In this document: piece by piece, positions 1 to 9,080 of the stretch
Layout: every line of letters begins with the position of its first letter
Position numbering within the stretch: the stretch's first letter is position 1
Source: Sphingomonas paeninsulae
GTDB taxonomy: Bacteria > Pseudomonadota > Alphaproteobacteria > Sphingomonadales > Sphingomonadaceae
Length of the DNA stretch: 64,000 bases
Reading direction: 5' to 3'
Assembly: GCF_003660165.1 (NCBI RefSeq)
Contig: NZ_CP032829.1
Location: 868,001-932,000 of the forward strand
Program-made: the position numbers and the translations under genes
The notes under the pieces: generated by a model
What the model was told of the DNA's origin: nothing
Database searches by the model: none
What the model saw: the letters and a program-made list of their open reading frames with translations, nothing else

Positions 1-362
1 CGGTTCAGCGGACGTCGCGGGTGCCAGTAGTCCAGATGACCGATCTTTCGGCACGAATGCTATTGGATGATGGCCCGGCTGTTCTGACGACCAAGAACGC
101 GAATTATAATATGACGAACGAAAATATCCGCGTGCCGGGCGAAGTCCTGTTTAAATCACAGGGCGGATATAGCATGATTACGCGCGGTGTTGGCGTTGAT
201 ATGAAGGCGCGGACGATGGCGAGCGACACGCCGGTAGATGGTCAGATGCCCCTCGGAACTTTCAGCAGTGACCGGATGCAGGCTGACCTGAATGGCCGGA
301 TCGTTATTCTGAATGGTCGCGCCCGCTTGCATATCGTTCAAGGTGCGGCCAGAGCAAAATAA
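1..362 (+). CDS. lptC: LptC, LPS export periplasmic/inner-membrane protein (5' end outside window)
   Basis: Open in frame from base 3 with no start in the window, so only about the last 119 residues are present. The sequence is beta-strand rich, as expected of the C-terminal part of LptC, which takes lipopolysaccharide from the LptB2FG transporter and passes it to LptA in the periplasm. Identification rests mainly on context: the stop overlaps the lptA start by one base (TAATG), and lptB and rpoN follow in the order usual for Alphaproteobacteria. The internal methionine at base 54 is not the real start. Confidence 0.8.
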   Translation, partial: VQRTSRVPVVQMTDLSARMLLDDGPAVLTTKNANYNMTNENIRVPGEVLFKSQGGYSMITRGVGVDMKARTMASDTPVDGQMPLGTFSSDRMQADLNGRIVILNGRARLHIVQGAARAK

Positions 363-889
363 TGACTATGCGACCTCTTCTCATGCTCGTTTTGCTAACG
401 GCTTCGCCTGCGGCTGCTCAAGCTTTGAAGGGCCATGACACCAACGCGCCCGTCGATTTTGCCGCAGACCGGATCGAGGTTCAGGACAAGGCCAATCGAG
501 CGGTGTTTTCGGGCAATGTGCATGCGATACAAGGTAATATGACTCTCGACGCAGCGCGTATGACAGTTGCCTATACCAATCAGAAACAGGCTAGCAGCCC
601 GAGCGTACAGCGCCTCGACGCTTCGGGCGGGGTAACGGTTCGCAGCCCCGATCAGACCGCGCGCGGAGATTTCGGAATCTACGATCTGAATCGCAAGCTT
701 ATCACGATGCTGGGTGCCGTGACACTGGTTCAGGGTACCAATACCGTACACGGTGGCAGGTTGGTGATCGACCTGAACTCCGGACGCTCGGTGATGGACG
801 GCAGCGCAGTCAGTGGCGGCGGCGCAGGCGTTTCGACGGGTGCGGGCGGGCGCGTGACCGGGCGGTTTACGGTGCCTCAGCGCAACTGA
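362..889 (+). CDS. lptA: LptA, periplasmic LPS transport bridge protein
   Basis: 175 residues. An N-terminal signal peptide (MTMRPLLMLVLLTASPAAAQA, cleavage after the AAA/AQA region) is followed by an OstA/LptA-type beta-jellyroll domain; typical pieces are DFAADRIEVQDKANRAVFSGNV and the repeated DASGGVTVRS and DLNRKLITMLGAV strands. The family forms the filament that carries LPS across the periplasm. It overlaps lptC by one base and is followed 100 bases on by lptB. The glycine/serine-rich C-terminal tail (residues about 140-170) looks disordered. Confidence 0.92.
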   Translation: MTMRPLLMLVLLTASPAAAQALKGHDTNAPVDFAADRIEVQDKANRAVFSGNVHAIQGNMTLDAARMTVAYTNQKQASSPSVQRLDASGGVTVRSPDQTARGDFGIYDLNRKLITMLGAVTLVQGTNTVHGGRLVIDLNSGRSVMDGSAVSGGGAGVSTGAGGRVTGRFTVPQRN

Positions 890-992
890 TCCATGTCGAA
901 AGCATTTCGGACACATCGTTATGCATGAAACCTGCCAATTGCCGCTAAGATAACCTTCGGGTAACGGATGCATGTCACCGGATGGAACTGTA

Positions 993-1772
993 ATGGCCGA
1001 TACCGAAACATTAGACCGCACCCACGCCGCTGCCCCCGATTTATCGCTTGCAGACGGACTTTCTGTGGTTTCCATCGCAAAATCATATGATCGTCGCGCC
1101 GTGCTGTCCGACGTGTCCCTGTCTGTGGGTCGCGGCGAAGTGCTGGGGCTTCTCGGACCAAATGGCGCTGGCAAGACGACGTGTTTCTATTCGATCATGG
1201 GGCTGGTAAAACCGGATTCAGGCCGCATCTTGCTGGATGGGGCGGATATTACCGGACTACCGATGTATCGCCGCGCGGTTCTGGGGCTGGGTTATTTGCC
1301 TCAGGAAACATCGATCTTTCGCGGGATGACGGTCGCTGAAAATATTATGTCGGTGCTGGAACTGGCAGAACCGGACAAAGAGACACGGCTTGCCCGACTG
1401 GATGAATTGCTGGGCGAGTTCAGGCTCGACGGGTTACGCGATTCGATGGCAACGGCGCTATCGGGTGGTGAACGGCGACGGTGTGAAATTGCGCGCGCAC
1501 TGGCGGCGAACCCGTCCATCATGCTGCTGGACGAGCCGTTTGCGGGTATCGATCCGATTTCGATTTCGGACATTCGTGACCTGATCATTCAGTTGAAAAA
1601 ACGTGGAATCGGTGTGTTGATTACCGACCATAATGTTCGCGAGACGCTCGATATCGTCGATCGCGCCTGCATCATCTATGATGGTCAGGTGCTGTTCGCG
1701 GGATCTCCCGAAGATCTGGTTGCCGATGAAAACGTCCGTCGCCTGTATCTGGGCGAGGGTTTCTCGCTTTAA
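993..1772 (+). CDS. lptB: LptB, LPS export ABC transporter ATPase
   Basis: ABC ATPase with all motifs: Walker A GPNGAGKT, Q-loop in YLPQETSIF, signature LSGGERRRCEIARAL, Walker B IMLLDEPFAGIDP and the H-loop in ITDHN. It powers LPS extraction from the inner membrane with LptF and LptG, which are not in this window. Two ATGs are possible, at 972 and 993, neither with a strong ribosome binding site; I prefer 993 (259 residues), but the extra seven residues cannot be excluded. The N-terminus carries about 25 residues beyond the usual LptB start. rpoN begins two bases after the stop, so the two are probably co-transcribed. Confidence 0.94.
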   Translation: MADTETLDRTHAAAPDLSLADGLSVVSIAKSYDRRAVLSDVSLSVGRGEVLGLLGPNGAGKTTCFYSIMGLVKPDSGRILLDGADITGLPMYRRAVLGLGYLPQETSIFRGMTVAENIMSVLELAEPDKETRLARLDELLGEFRLDGLRDSMATALSGGERRRCEIARALAANPSIMLLDEPFAGIDPISISDIRDLIIQLKKRGIGVLITDHNVRETLDIVDRACIIYDGQVLFAGSPEDLVADENVRRLYLGEGFSL

Positions 1773-1774
1773 TC

Positions 1775-3220
1775 ATGGGTTTGGGGCCGCGCCTTGATTT
1801 GAGGCAAAGCCAGTCGCTGGTGATGACGCCACAGTTGCAGCAGGCGATTCGCCTGCTCGCGCTGTCGAACCTCGAGGTTGAGACGTTTCTGGCTGAAGAG
1901 ATCGAAAAGAACCCGTTGCTAGAGGGAGGACCTGCCGATGAGGGCGACCTCCCAACCGAAGGCCCAGTTCCCGTTGAAGCAGAACCCGTCGCCGACCTGA
2001 GCGAGCCGAAACCGGACGATGCGGACTTTTCCGAAGACATTTTCCACCACGACGGCGCGAGCGACGGTGCTGGAGCAAATTCAGGGTCAGCGGGCGAAGA
2101 CGGCATCGATTTCGACAGCTTCGCCGGCGCAGCTGAAACGCTGACCGACCATCTGATCGCACAGGCGGGCGAAGTGCTGATCGGCGTCGCTCTGTCCATC
2201 GCGACCGTATTGATCGATGCCATCGATGAATCTGGCTATTTGACTACCCCCGTGCTGGAAACCGCGCGGCGACTTGGCGTTCCTTTGGGCGAAGTCGAGG
2301 CAGTGCTGACGGTCATTCAGGGCTTTGAGCCAACGGGCGTCGGCGCACGCACCTTGTCCGAATGCCTTAGCCTGCAGGCACAGGAGGCCGACCGCTACGA
2401 TCCGTGTATGAAGACTTTGCTCGATAATCTCGAGCTGTTGGCGGGTGGCAAGATCGCACATCTTCAGCGGCTGTGCGGTGTTGATGATGAGGACATGACC
2501 GACATGATCCGCGAACTACGCAGCTACGATCCAAAGCCGGGCCTGCGTTTTGGCTCGGCGCGGGTGGAAACGGTGACGCCCGACCTGTTCGTAAACCGGA
2601 CGGCAAAGGGTTGGCGCGTGGAGATCAACAGCGCCACCCTGCCCCGTGTTCTTGTCAACCGGCGTTACCATGCCGAGCTGACAAGCAGCGCGAACGATCG
2701 TGCATCAAAGGCTTGGCTAAGTGATGCGCTGGCAAGTGCAACCTGGCTGATCAAGGCGCTGGACCAGCGGCAGCGGACGATCATCAAGGTCGCGACCGAA
2801 ATCGTGAAGGCGCAGGAGGGGTTCTTTCTCCACGGCGTCGCGCACCTAAAGCCGCTGACACTGCGAACGGTGGCTGATGCCGTTTCGCTTCATGAATCGA
2901 CGGTCAGTCGGGTGACGAGCAACAAATACCTCAGTTGCCCACGTGGTACGTTCGAGCTGAAGTATTTTTTCACCAGCGGCATCGGGTCATCGGATGGCGG
3001 CGAGGCGTCTTCCGCATTGGCGGTAAAGGCTGCGATCAAAACGCTGATATCGGCAGAGGCTGCGGATGCTATCTTGTCGGACGACACGCTGGTCGATCTG
3101 TTGCGAGAAAAGGGGTTCGATATTGCCCGGCGGACCGTCGCGAAATATCGCGAGGCGCTTGGACTGGGATCATCGGTGCAGCGGCGCCGGGCGCGCGCTA
3201 TAGAGACGAAGGCCGCTTAA
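1775..3220 (+). CDS. rpoN: RNA polymerase sigma-54 factor
   Basis: 481 residues. Region I is the Gln/Leu-rich activator-interacting segment at residues 1-50 (LRQSQSLVMTPQLQQAIRLL). An acidic region II covers about 50-110, the core-binding domain follows, then a helix-turn-helix near residue 370 (TVADAVSLHESTVSRV) and the RpoN box ARRTVAKYREALGLGSS near the C-terminus. It directs transcription from -24/-12 promoters with enhancer-binding activators. It lies immediately after lptB, a standard arrangement. The usual downstream hpf gene is not here; a convergent SWIB-domain gene follows instead. Confidence 0.95.
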   Translation: MGLGPRLDLRQSQSLVMTPQLQQAIRLLALSNLEVETFLAEEIEKNPLLEGGPADEGDLPTEGPVPVEAEPVADLSEPKPDDADFSEDIFHHDGASDGAGANSGSAGEDGIDFDSFAGAAETLTDHLIAQAGEVLIGVALSIATVLIDAIDESGYLTTPVLETARRLGVPLGEVEAVLTVIQGFEPTGVGARTLSECLSLQAQEADRYDPCMKTLLDNLELLAGGKIAHLQRLCGVDDEDMTDMIRELRSYDPKPGLRFGSARVETVTPDLFVNRTAKGWRVEINSATLPRVLVNRRYHAELTSSANDRASKAWLSDALASATWLIKALDQRQRTIIKVATEIVKAQEGFFLHGVAHLKPLTLRTVADAVSLHESTVSRVTSNKYLSCPRGTFELKYFFTSGIGSSDGGEASSALAVKAAIKTLISAEAADAILSDDTLVDLLREKGFDIARRTVAKYREALGLGSSVQRRRARAIETKAA

Positions 3221-3234
3221 AACGGATCAGCAAC

Positions 3235-3264
3235 CCCCGTTCTGGCCTTAGTGCCGGAACGGGG
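3235..3264. terminator. Bidirectional terminator hairpin between rpoN and the SWIB gene
   Basis: CCCCGTTC at 3235-3242 pairs with GAACGGGG at 3257-3264, with further pairing inside (GGC/GCC). It lies between the convergent stops of rpoN and the SWIB gene. The T-run is weak, so it may work as a barrier hairpin in both directions. Confidence 0.6.
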
Positions 3265-3282
3265 TGCTAAACTTTTCAGCAA

Positions 3283-3552
3283 TCAGATCTTGCTGAGATG
3301 CGCCGACAGATACTTGTTCATTTCGAACATCGTGACCTTATCGCGGCCGAATACAACCTTCAGCTTTTCGTCTGCAACGATCTCACGCTTGTTGGCGGGA
3401 TTCTGCAGGTTGTGCTTCTTGATGTATTCCCAGATTTTGGAAACCATTTCGCCGCGTGTGACGGTACCATCACCGATCACTGCACCGAGTTCTTTTGAAG
3501 GCTTAAGTGGCGTCTGGAGCGCGTTGGGCTTCTTTGCGGGTTCTACGGCCAT
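3283..3552 (-). CDS. SWIB/MDM2-domain protein
   Basis: 89 residues from the ATG at 3552, preceded by a strong ribosome binding site (GGAGGAAAT). The whole protein is one SWIB/MDM2 fold; recognisable parts are SKELGAVIGDGTVTRGEMV, KIWEYIKKHNLQNPANKREI and DEKLKVVFGRDKVTMFEMNKY. Stand-alone SWIB proteins occur in Chlamydiae and many Alphaproteobacteria and are thought to bind nucleic acid or topoisomerase, but the bacterial role is not settled. The longer frame reaching 3693 has no ribosome binding site and is not used. Confidence 0.85.
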   Translation of the reverse strand: MAVEPAKKPNALQTPLKPSKELGAVIGDGTVTRGEMVSKIWEYIKKHNLQNPANKREIVADEKLKVVFGRDKVTMFEMNKYLSAHLSKI

Positions 3553-3810
3553 AGATATTTCCTCCCAAAACAGGTGGCACTTTCTTGTGCTGCGAAGGGG
3601 ATGTCGGGCCGTCACGCCTTCGTCAAGCACCTCCGAGGAGAAAGCGGCGATTTTGCGGTGATTTGGGGCGATATAGGCCGGAATCGGGTGCAATTGTTAC
3701 ATTCGTAACCACGTTGCTGCACCGGACCGGACGCAACATACAGGTGTTGATGGTCGAAGCGGTGCGGCTTTGAGACGACGGAGGGACGTCAGGCGTTTTA
3801 GCGGGCGGGG

Positions 3811-4254
3811 ATGATGAACCATCCTATGCTGCGACATTTCACACTCGCCTGCGTCCTGACCTCCACACTGACAGGGGCTAATTTCGCTATACCCACTCGT
3901 ATCCAGCAAGCACGCTTTGATTATTGTTTCACCGGAGGCGGTGTGAATTGCGTCGTCGATGGTGACACTTTCTGGGTGAATAGAGAAAAGGTGAGGATCG
4001 CCGATATCGACGCACCCGAAACGCATCAACCACGTTGCCCGCAGGAAAGGACGCTTGGCAACGCTGCGACCCGACGGCTGCATGCGCTATTGAACGCCGG
4101 ACCGTTTCGGTTGGCGAGCATCGATCGCGACACTGATCGTTATGGCCGCAAGCTTCGCATCATCGTGCGGAGTGGGCAATCGCTCGGCGAGAAGCTGGTT
4201 GCCGAAGGACTGGCGCGCGAGTGGGACGGCGCGCGCCGATCATGGTGTACGTGA
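3811..4254 (+). CDS. Staphylococcal-nuclease-like (thermonuclease) exported protein
   Basis: 147 residues. The N-terminal stretch to about residue 28 is a likely signal peptide (FTLACVLTSTLTGANFA). The SNase domain follows: VVDGDTFW, VRIADIDAPET, the arginine in TDRYGRKLR and LVAEGLARE. These match the catalytic Asp, Arg and Glu positions of the micrococcal nuclease family, which cuts DNA and RNA with calcium. Two adjacent ATGs (3811, 3814) are possible starts. It converges with fahA, with one base between the stops. Confidence 0.85.
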   Translation: MMNHPMLRHFTLACVLTSTLTGANFAIPTRIQQARFDYCFTGGGVNCVVDGDTFWVNREKVRIADIDAPETHQPRCPQERTLGNAATRRLHALLNAGPFRLASIDRDTDRYGRKLRIIVRSGQSLGEKLVAEGLAREWDGARRSWCT

Positions 4255-4255
4255 G

Positions 4256-5263
4256 TTAGATTGTGGCGACGGCCTGTTCGATGACACCGAAGATCGGCCG
4301 GTGTTTGTCGTCGTCCATCCAGATGCGGACGGTGTCGCCGCCTTTCAGGAAGGGCGTTTCAGCTTTCCCGCGCAGGATGGTTTCGATGGTGCGGACTTCG
4401 GCGATGCAGGAGTAGCCGACGCCGCCGTCGCTGATCGGTTTGCCGGGACCACCGTCGCTACCGCGATTGGAGACTGTGCCTGAACCGACAATCGTGCCTG
4501 CTCCGAGACTGCGGGTTTTGGCAAGGTGTGCGATCAGCGTGCCGAAATCGAAAGTCATGTCGATGCCGGCATCGGCACGACCGAAGGGTTTACCGTTGAG
4601 ATCGACGTTCAATGCGCCGTGGAGTTTGCCATCCTCCCACCGTGCGCCGAGCGCGCCAGGGGTGACGAAGACTGGCGTAAATGCGCTGGCGGGTTTCGAC
4701 TGGTAGAAACCAAAGCCCTTGCTGAGTTCGCCGGGGATCAGGTTACGAAGTGACACATCGTTAGTCAGGCCGACGAGGCGGATCGCGGCGAGCGCTTCTT
4801 CGCGCGATGCTCCCTGTTGGACATCACCCGTCACGACAACGACTTCGGCTTCCATATCGCAGCCCCAGCTTTCGTCGGCCAACGGGATATCGTCGCGCGG
4901 GCCGAGAAAGCCGTCGGAGCCACCCTGATACACCAGCGGGTCGTGCCAGAAACTGTCGGGCATTTCCGCGCCGCGCGCCTGACGGACAAGGGCAACATGG
5001 TTCACATAAGCGGACCCATCGGCCCACTGAAACGCACGCGGCAAGGGAGCCGCAGCCAGCCGTTCGTGGAAACGGCGCATCGGGATCGCCTCATGCGCCA
5101 GATCGGTCGACAGCGCCTCCAGCGAAGGCGACAGCGCGTCCCAATCGTCGAGGGCGGCCTGTAAGGTAGGCGCAATATGCTGCGCCTCCGCATACCAGGC
5201 GAGATCGTCCGACACGACAACCAAACGACCGTCGCGTCCATGTTTCAAACTGGCAAGCTTCAC
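4256..5263 (-). CDS. fahA: Fumarylacetoacetate hydrolase family protein (probable fumarylacetoacetase)
   Basis: 335 residues from a GTG at 5263 that overlaps the restored hmgA stop as GTGA; that overlap is why I choose it over the ATG at 5293. Features include DMEAEVVVVTGD (metal-binding acidic residues), GLTNDVSLRNL, SKPASAFTPVF and GSGTVSNRGSDGGPG, all typical of the FAH fold. In this place the likely reaction is hydrolysis of fumarylacetoacetate to fumarate and acetoacetate, the last step of tyrosine breakdown. Maleylacetoacetate isomerase is not in the window. The specific substrate is inferred from the neighbours hmgA and hppD. Confidence 0.87.
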   Translation of the reverse strand: MKLASLKHGRDGRLVVVSDDLAWYAEAQHIAPTLQAALDDWDALSPSLEALSTDLAHEAIPMRRFHERLAAAPLPRAFQWADGSAYVNHVALVRQARGAEMPDSFWHDPLVYQGGSDGFLGPRDDIPLADESWGCDMEAEVVVVTGDVQQGASREEALAAIRLVGLTNDVSLRNLIPGELSKGFGFYQSKPASAFTPVFVTPGALGARWEDGKLHGALNVDLNGKPFGRADAGIDMTFDFGTLIAHLAKTRSLGAGTIVGSGTVSNRGSDGGPGKPISDGGVGYSCIAEVRTIETILRGKAETPFLKGGDTVRIWMDDDKHRPIFGVIEQAVATI

Positions 5264-6539
5264 TTTATTTTCGCTTTCGGAAAGTCGGCCCATGCCGCGT
5301 CGTAATCGGGCTGGGCGGTTTCTAGGGCGTGGGCGGTGGGGCGGAAGGGCCAGCAGCTTTCGACCATGAACGCCATCGTCCCTCTATTTTGTGCGGCTGC
5401 AAGTCCGCATCTGTTGCCGCGCGCCAGCTTGCCGCATCGGGGCCGTGCGCGTTCATCATGTTGTGCAACGATAGTCCGCCGGGTGCAAATCCTTCCGCTT
5501 TCGCGTCGTAAGCCCCGGTAATCAGGCCCATCGCCTCCGACATGATGTTGCGATGGAACCACGGCGGGCGAAAGGTATTTTCGGCAACCATCCAGCGCGG
5601 CGGGAAGATAACGAAATCGGCATTGGCGCGGCCGGGCGTGTCGCTGGGGCTGGTCAGGACGGTGAAGACCGACGGATCGGGATGATCGAAGCTGACCGTG
5701 CCGATGGTATTGAACCGCGCAAGATCATATTTCCACGGAACGAGGTTGCCGTGCCATGCGACGACATCGAGCGGACTGTGATCGAGTGTCGTTGTCCAGA
5801 GCGAACCCATGAACTTCTGGATCAGTTCAAAGGGCTGATCGAGGTCTTCATAAGCGGCAACCGGGGTCAGGAAGTCGCGGGGGTTGGCAAGGCCGTTCGA
5901 GCCGAGTGGCCCAAGTTCGGGAAGGCGAAACAGGCTGCCGTGGTTTTCGGCAACATAGCCATAGGCGCTGCCATCGGGGAGCATCGCGCGGAAACGGATG
6001 CCACGCGGGATCAGGCCGATTTCGCCGGGTGAGAGGTCGAGGCGTCCCATTTCGGTGAGCAGCGTCAGGCGGCCCTGCTGGGGGATGAACAGCATTTCGC
6101 CATCCGCGTTGAAGAATGCGCGGGTCTGCATGTCGGCGTTGGCGCGGTAGATGTGGACCGCAACGCCTTCCAGACTGGCGGGGTCGCGATTGGCCATCAT
6201 CGTTGTCATGCCGTCGATCAGGTCGGTCGGCGTGTCGGACAAGGGTAACGGCGACCAGCGCAGGCGGTTCGGAGGCAGCGGGTCTTTCGCGGTGCCGGGC
6301 GCGAATTGTTGCGCGGCATGATAGGGGACAAAGGGACGATGGGCGGCACTTGGGCGAAGGCGATAGACCCAGCTTCGACGGTTTTCGTGGCGGGGGGCCG
6401 TGAACGCAGTGCCCGAGATTTGTTCTGCATAAAGGCCGAACTGGGGGCGTTGCGGAGAGTTCTGGCCGACGGGCAGTGCGCCAGGGATTGCTTCGGACTG
6501 GAAGTGGTTGCCGAAGCCGGATTGATAGTTTTCGATCAA
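5260..6539 (-). CDS. hmgA: Homogentisate 1,2-dioxygenase (one-base frameshift near the 3' end)
   Basis: The first 382 or so residues match the HmgA family: [17 protein letters not shown] at the start, [33 protein letters not shown] and [19 protein letters not shown] with iron-binding His/Glu. The enzyme opens the ring of homogentisate to maleylacetoacetate. As written, the frame breaks at the CCC at 5380-5382 (GAGGGACG on the coding strand). One added base restores a normal C-terminus containing [19 protein letters not shown] and ends at 5260, overlapping the fahA GTG. That fit makes a missing base the best explanation. Uncorrected, the frame ends at 5322 with an unrelated tail. Confidence 0.9.
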
Positions 6540-6584
6540 AATGCCCTCCGTTTGTCGCGCTAAATCCGCTGAGCTTTAAATCCG

Positions 6585-6664
6585 CTTCCCTGCGCCTGTC
6601 GAAGGGTTGTCCTGCCGAAAGTTTGAAGAAGGACAGCTCTTCGACAAGCTCAGGGAAACGGAGG
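6585..6664. repeat. REP-like long imperfect palindrome, copy 1 (downstream of hppD)
   Basis: Arms CTTCCCTGCGCCTGTCGAAG and CTTCGACAAGCTCAGGGAAA flank inner GTCCT/AGGAC pairs. Related copies are at 8991 and 49786. This is the most degraded copy. It lies in the hppD-hmgA gap, just after the hppD stop. Confidence 0.75.
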
Positions 6665-6721
6665 AAGATAGGCTCTGGAAAGCGGGGAGATATGTTCGGG
6701 GAACCGGTGCTTTGGTTTACA

Positions 6722-7843
6722 TCAGGCGCTTTCTTTGGTCGCCGGGATCACGCCGCGACGGACCTGGTCCAGTTCAAGGCTCTCGAACAGCGCCTTGAAA
6801 TTACCTTCGCCAAAGCCATCGTTACCTTTGCGCTGGATGATCTCGAAAAAGATTGGGCCAACCATGTTTTCGGTGAAAATCTGGAGCAGCAATCCGCCCC
6901 CTGTTTCCGGCGCACCGTCGATCAGAATCCGGCGTTTGCGCATTTCCTCGACATCATGGCCGTGGCCCGGAAGCCGTGCGTCGATCATGTCGAAATAGCT
7001 GTCGGGGCTATCCTGAAAGCGGATGCCATTGGCGCGCAGCTTGTCCACCGTGGCAAAGATATCATCGGTGGCGAGCGCCAGATGCTGGATGCCCTCCCCC
7101 TTATAATCACGGATGAATTCCTCGATCTGCGAATGTTCGTCCTGACTTTCGTTCAGGGGAATACGGATCTTGTCGTCGGGGGCAGTCATCGCCTTTGAGA
7201 AAAGGCCTGTCGATTGCCCCTCGATGTCGAAATACCGGATTTCGCGGAAGTCGAAGATGCGTTCGTAATAATCGCCCCAATAGGCCATCCGCCCACGCTG
7301 AAGATTGTGCGTCAGGTGATCGAGCGTGTGGAGTCCGACATCGTGATCGGCAACAGTCGCGCCGGGGACGGGTTCGAAATCTATGTCATAGATCGTCGCG
7401 CCGCCGCGTTTATCGACGAGGTACAGATTTGCGCCGCCGATCCCCTCGATCGCGGGGATGTTCAATTCCATCGGCCCGACGCGCCCCTCGACCGGAGTCG
7501 CGCCGCGTTCGACGGCAAGTTTCAGTGCGGCATTGGCATCCGCAACCCGGAACGCCATCGCGTTGGCCGATGGGCCATGTTTGCCCCGAAAATCTGCGAC
7601 TTGTCCGACCGGCTCCATATTCAGCAGGAAGTTGATGTCGCCCTGAGCGTAACGGCGGACGTTTTTCGAACGATGCGTGCCGACATGGGTGAAACCCATT
7701 TTGGTGAACAGATCGGCAAGCGCTTCGGGTTCGGAACTGGTAAATTCGACGAATTCAAAACCGTCGAGGCCCATATGATTAACTGCCGGGGCCTTTTGGA
7801 CACCGTGCGATTGCTTGGTATCGATGGGGGTGAGATCGTTCAT
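6722..7843 (-). CDS. hppD: 4-Hydroxyphenylpyruvate dioxygenase
   Basis: 373 residues with two VOC domains. Iron ligands appear as His in HTLDHLTHN, His in GEGIQHLALATDDI and Glu in IFFEIIQRKG; the C-terminal FGEGNFKALFESLELDQVRRGV is the family's closing helix. It converts 4-hydroxyphenylpyruvate to homogentisate, the substrate of HmgA encoded next on the same strand. A palindromic repeat lies between them, so hmgA may have its own transcription. The gene is divergent from leuB across a 73-base gap holding CCCTAGGG and a TTAGTTAG element that could be an operator. Confidence 0.96.
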   Translation of the reverse strand: MNDLTPIDTKQSHGVQKAPAVNHMGLDGFEFVEFTSSEPEALADLFTKMGFTHVGTHRSKNVRRYAQGDINFLLNMEPVGQVADFRGKHGPSANAMAFRVADANAALKLAVERGATPVEGRVGPMELNIPAIEGIGGANLYLVDKRGGATIYDIDFEPVPGATVADHDVGLHTLDHLTHNLQRGRMAYWGDYYERIFDFREIRYFDIEGQSTGLFSKAMTAPDDKIRIPLNESQDEHSQIEEFIRDYKGEGIQHLALATDDIFATVDKLRANGIRFQDSPDSYFDMIDARLPGHGHDVEEMRKRRILIDGAPETGGGLLLQIFTENMVGPIFFEIIQRKGNDGFGEGNFKALFESLELDQVRRGVIPATKESA

Positions 7844-7916
7844 GTGAGTCTCCTATCCCCTAACTAACAACTTGCCCTAGGGGTTCAAATCGTGAGTGTG
7901 AGAAGAAGGATAGTCA

Positions 7917-8972
7917 GTGCCTAAATTGCTGTTGTTGCCCGGCGATGGGATCGGTCCCGAAGTTTGCGCCGAAGTGCGTCGTGTCGCTGCCGCGCTAACC
8001 CCCGATATCGAGGTCACCGAGGCCATTTATGGCGGCGCAAGCTATGATGCCCATGGAACGCCGCTGACCGATGAAGTGCTGGCGATGGCACTGAGTGCGG
8101 ATGCCGTGCTGCTGGGTGCCGTTGGCGGGCCACAGTGGGCGAACGCGCCGCGTGCGCTGCGTCCAGAAGCTGGGTTGCTGAAGTTGCGCGTCGAAATGGG
8201 CGTGTTTGCAAATTTGCGTCCCGCGCTGTGCTTCGATGCGCTGGCCGATGCGTCGTCGCTGAAGCGCGAGGTGGTTGCGGGCCTCGACATCATGATCGTG
8301 CGCGAACTGACCGGCGGCGTGTATTTCGGCCAGCCGCGCGGCATAGAAACGCTGCCCGATGGTCAGAAGCGTGGGTTCGATACGCAGGTTTATACGACGA
8401 GCGAAATCGAGCGGGTTGCGCGGGTCGCATTTGAACTGGCGCGCGGACGACGCAATCATGTGACATCGGCGGAAAAATCGAACGTGATGGAATCGGGCGT
8501 GCTTTGGCGTGAGGTTGTGACCGAACTTCATGCGCGCGACTATGCCGATGTGACGCTGGAACATATGCTGGCGGACAATGCCGCAATGCAGTTGGTTCGG
8601 CGACCGACGCAATTCGACGTACTGGTGACCGACAATTTGTTCGGTGACATTTTGTCGGATGCCGCCAGTCAGGCGACGGGATCGCTCGGGATGCTGCCGT
8701 CGGCGGCGCTGGGGATCAAGGGTAAGCCGGGCCTTTATGAACCGATCCACGGTTCTGCGCCGGATATTGCAGGCAAGGGTGTCGCCAATCCTCTGGCGGC
8801 GATCCTGTCGTTCGAAATGGCGCTGCGCTGGTCGTTCGGGCGCGGTGATATTGCTGATCGGTTGTTCGCGGCTGTGACGCGGGCGCTGGATGGCGGCGCG
8901 CGGACCGGCGATCTGGGTGGGACGATGACCACAGTTGCGATGGGCAACGCTGTGCTGGCGGAGCTGGGTTAA
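7917..8972 (+). CDS. leuB: 3-Isopropylmalate dehydrogenase
   Basis: 351 residues from a GTG at 7917 with AGAAGGA upstream. Family motifs: [23 protein letters not shown], the substrate loop [26 protein letters not shown], and [20 protein letters not shown] with metal-binding aspartates. It oxidises and decarboxylates 3-isopropylmalate in leucine synthesis. It stands alone; leuC and leuD are not in the window. A REP-like palindrome separates its 3' end from a convergent helicase gene. Confidence 0.96.
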   Translation: MPKLLLLPGDGIGPEVCAEVRRVAAALTPDIEVTEAIYGGASYDAHGTPLTDEVLAMALSADAVLLGAVGGPQWANAPRALRPEAGLLKLRVEMGVFANLRPALCFDALADASSLKREVVAGLDIMIVRELTGGVYFGQPRGIETLPDGQKRGFDTQVYTTSEIERVARVAFELARGRRNHVTSAEKSNVMESGVLWREVVTELHARDYADVTLEHMLADNAAMQLVRRPTQFDVLVTDNLFGDILSDAASQATGSLGMLPSAALGIKGKPGLYEPIHGSAPDIAGKGVANPLAAILSFEMALRWSFGRGDIADRLFAAVTRALDGGARTGDLGGTMTTVAMGNAVLAELG

Positions 8973-8990
8973 CCCAGTTCAACCCGCTTA

Positions 8991-9064
8991 TCTGAGTTTG
9001 TCGAAGGGGGCTGCTTGCTTCGTGAGAAGGAGGACAGCCCTTCGACAGGCTCAGGGAAACGGAG
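8991..9064. repeat. REP-like long imperfect palindrome, copy 2 (between convergent genes)
   Basis: CTGAGTTTGTCGAAGG pairs with CCTTCGACAGGCTCAGGG. It sits between the convergent 3' ends of leuB and the DEAD-box helicase gene, where it could end transcription from both sides. Confidence 0.8.
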
Positions 9065-9080
9065 GGACAGGAAGTTCCGC

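Noticed and set aside
6540-6721. Riboswitch or leader between hppD and hmgA
   Set aside because: The gap is occupied by a degraded palindromic repeat found elsewhere; no conserved aptamer pattern was seen.
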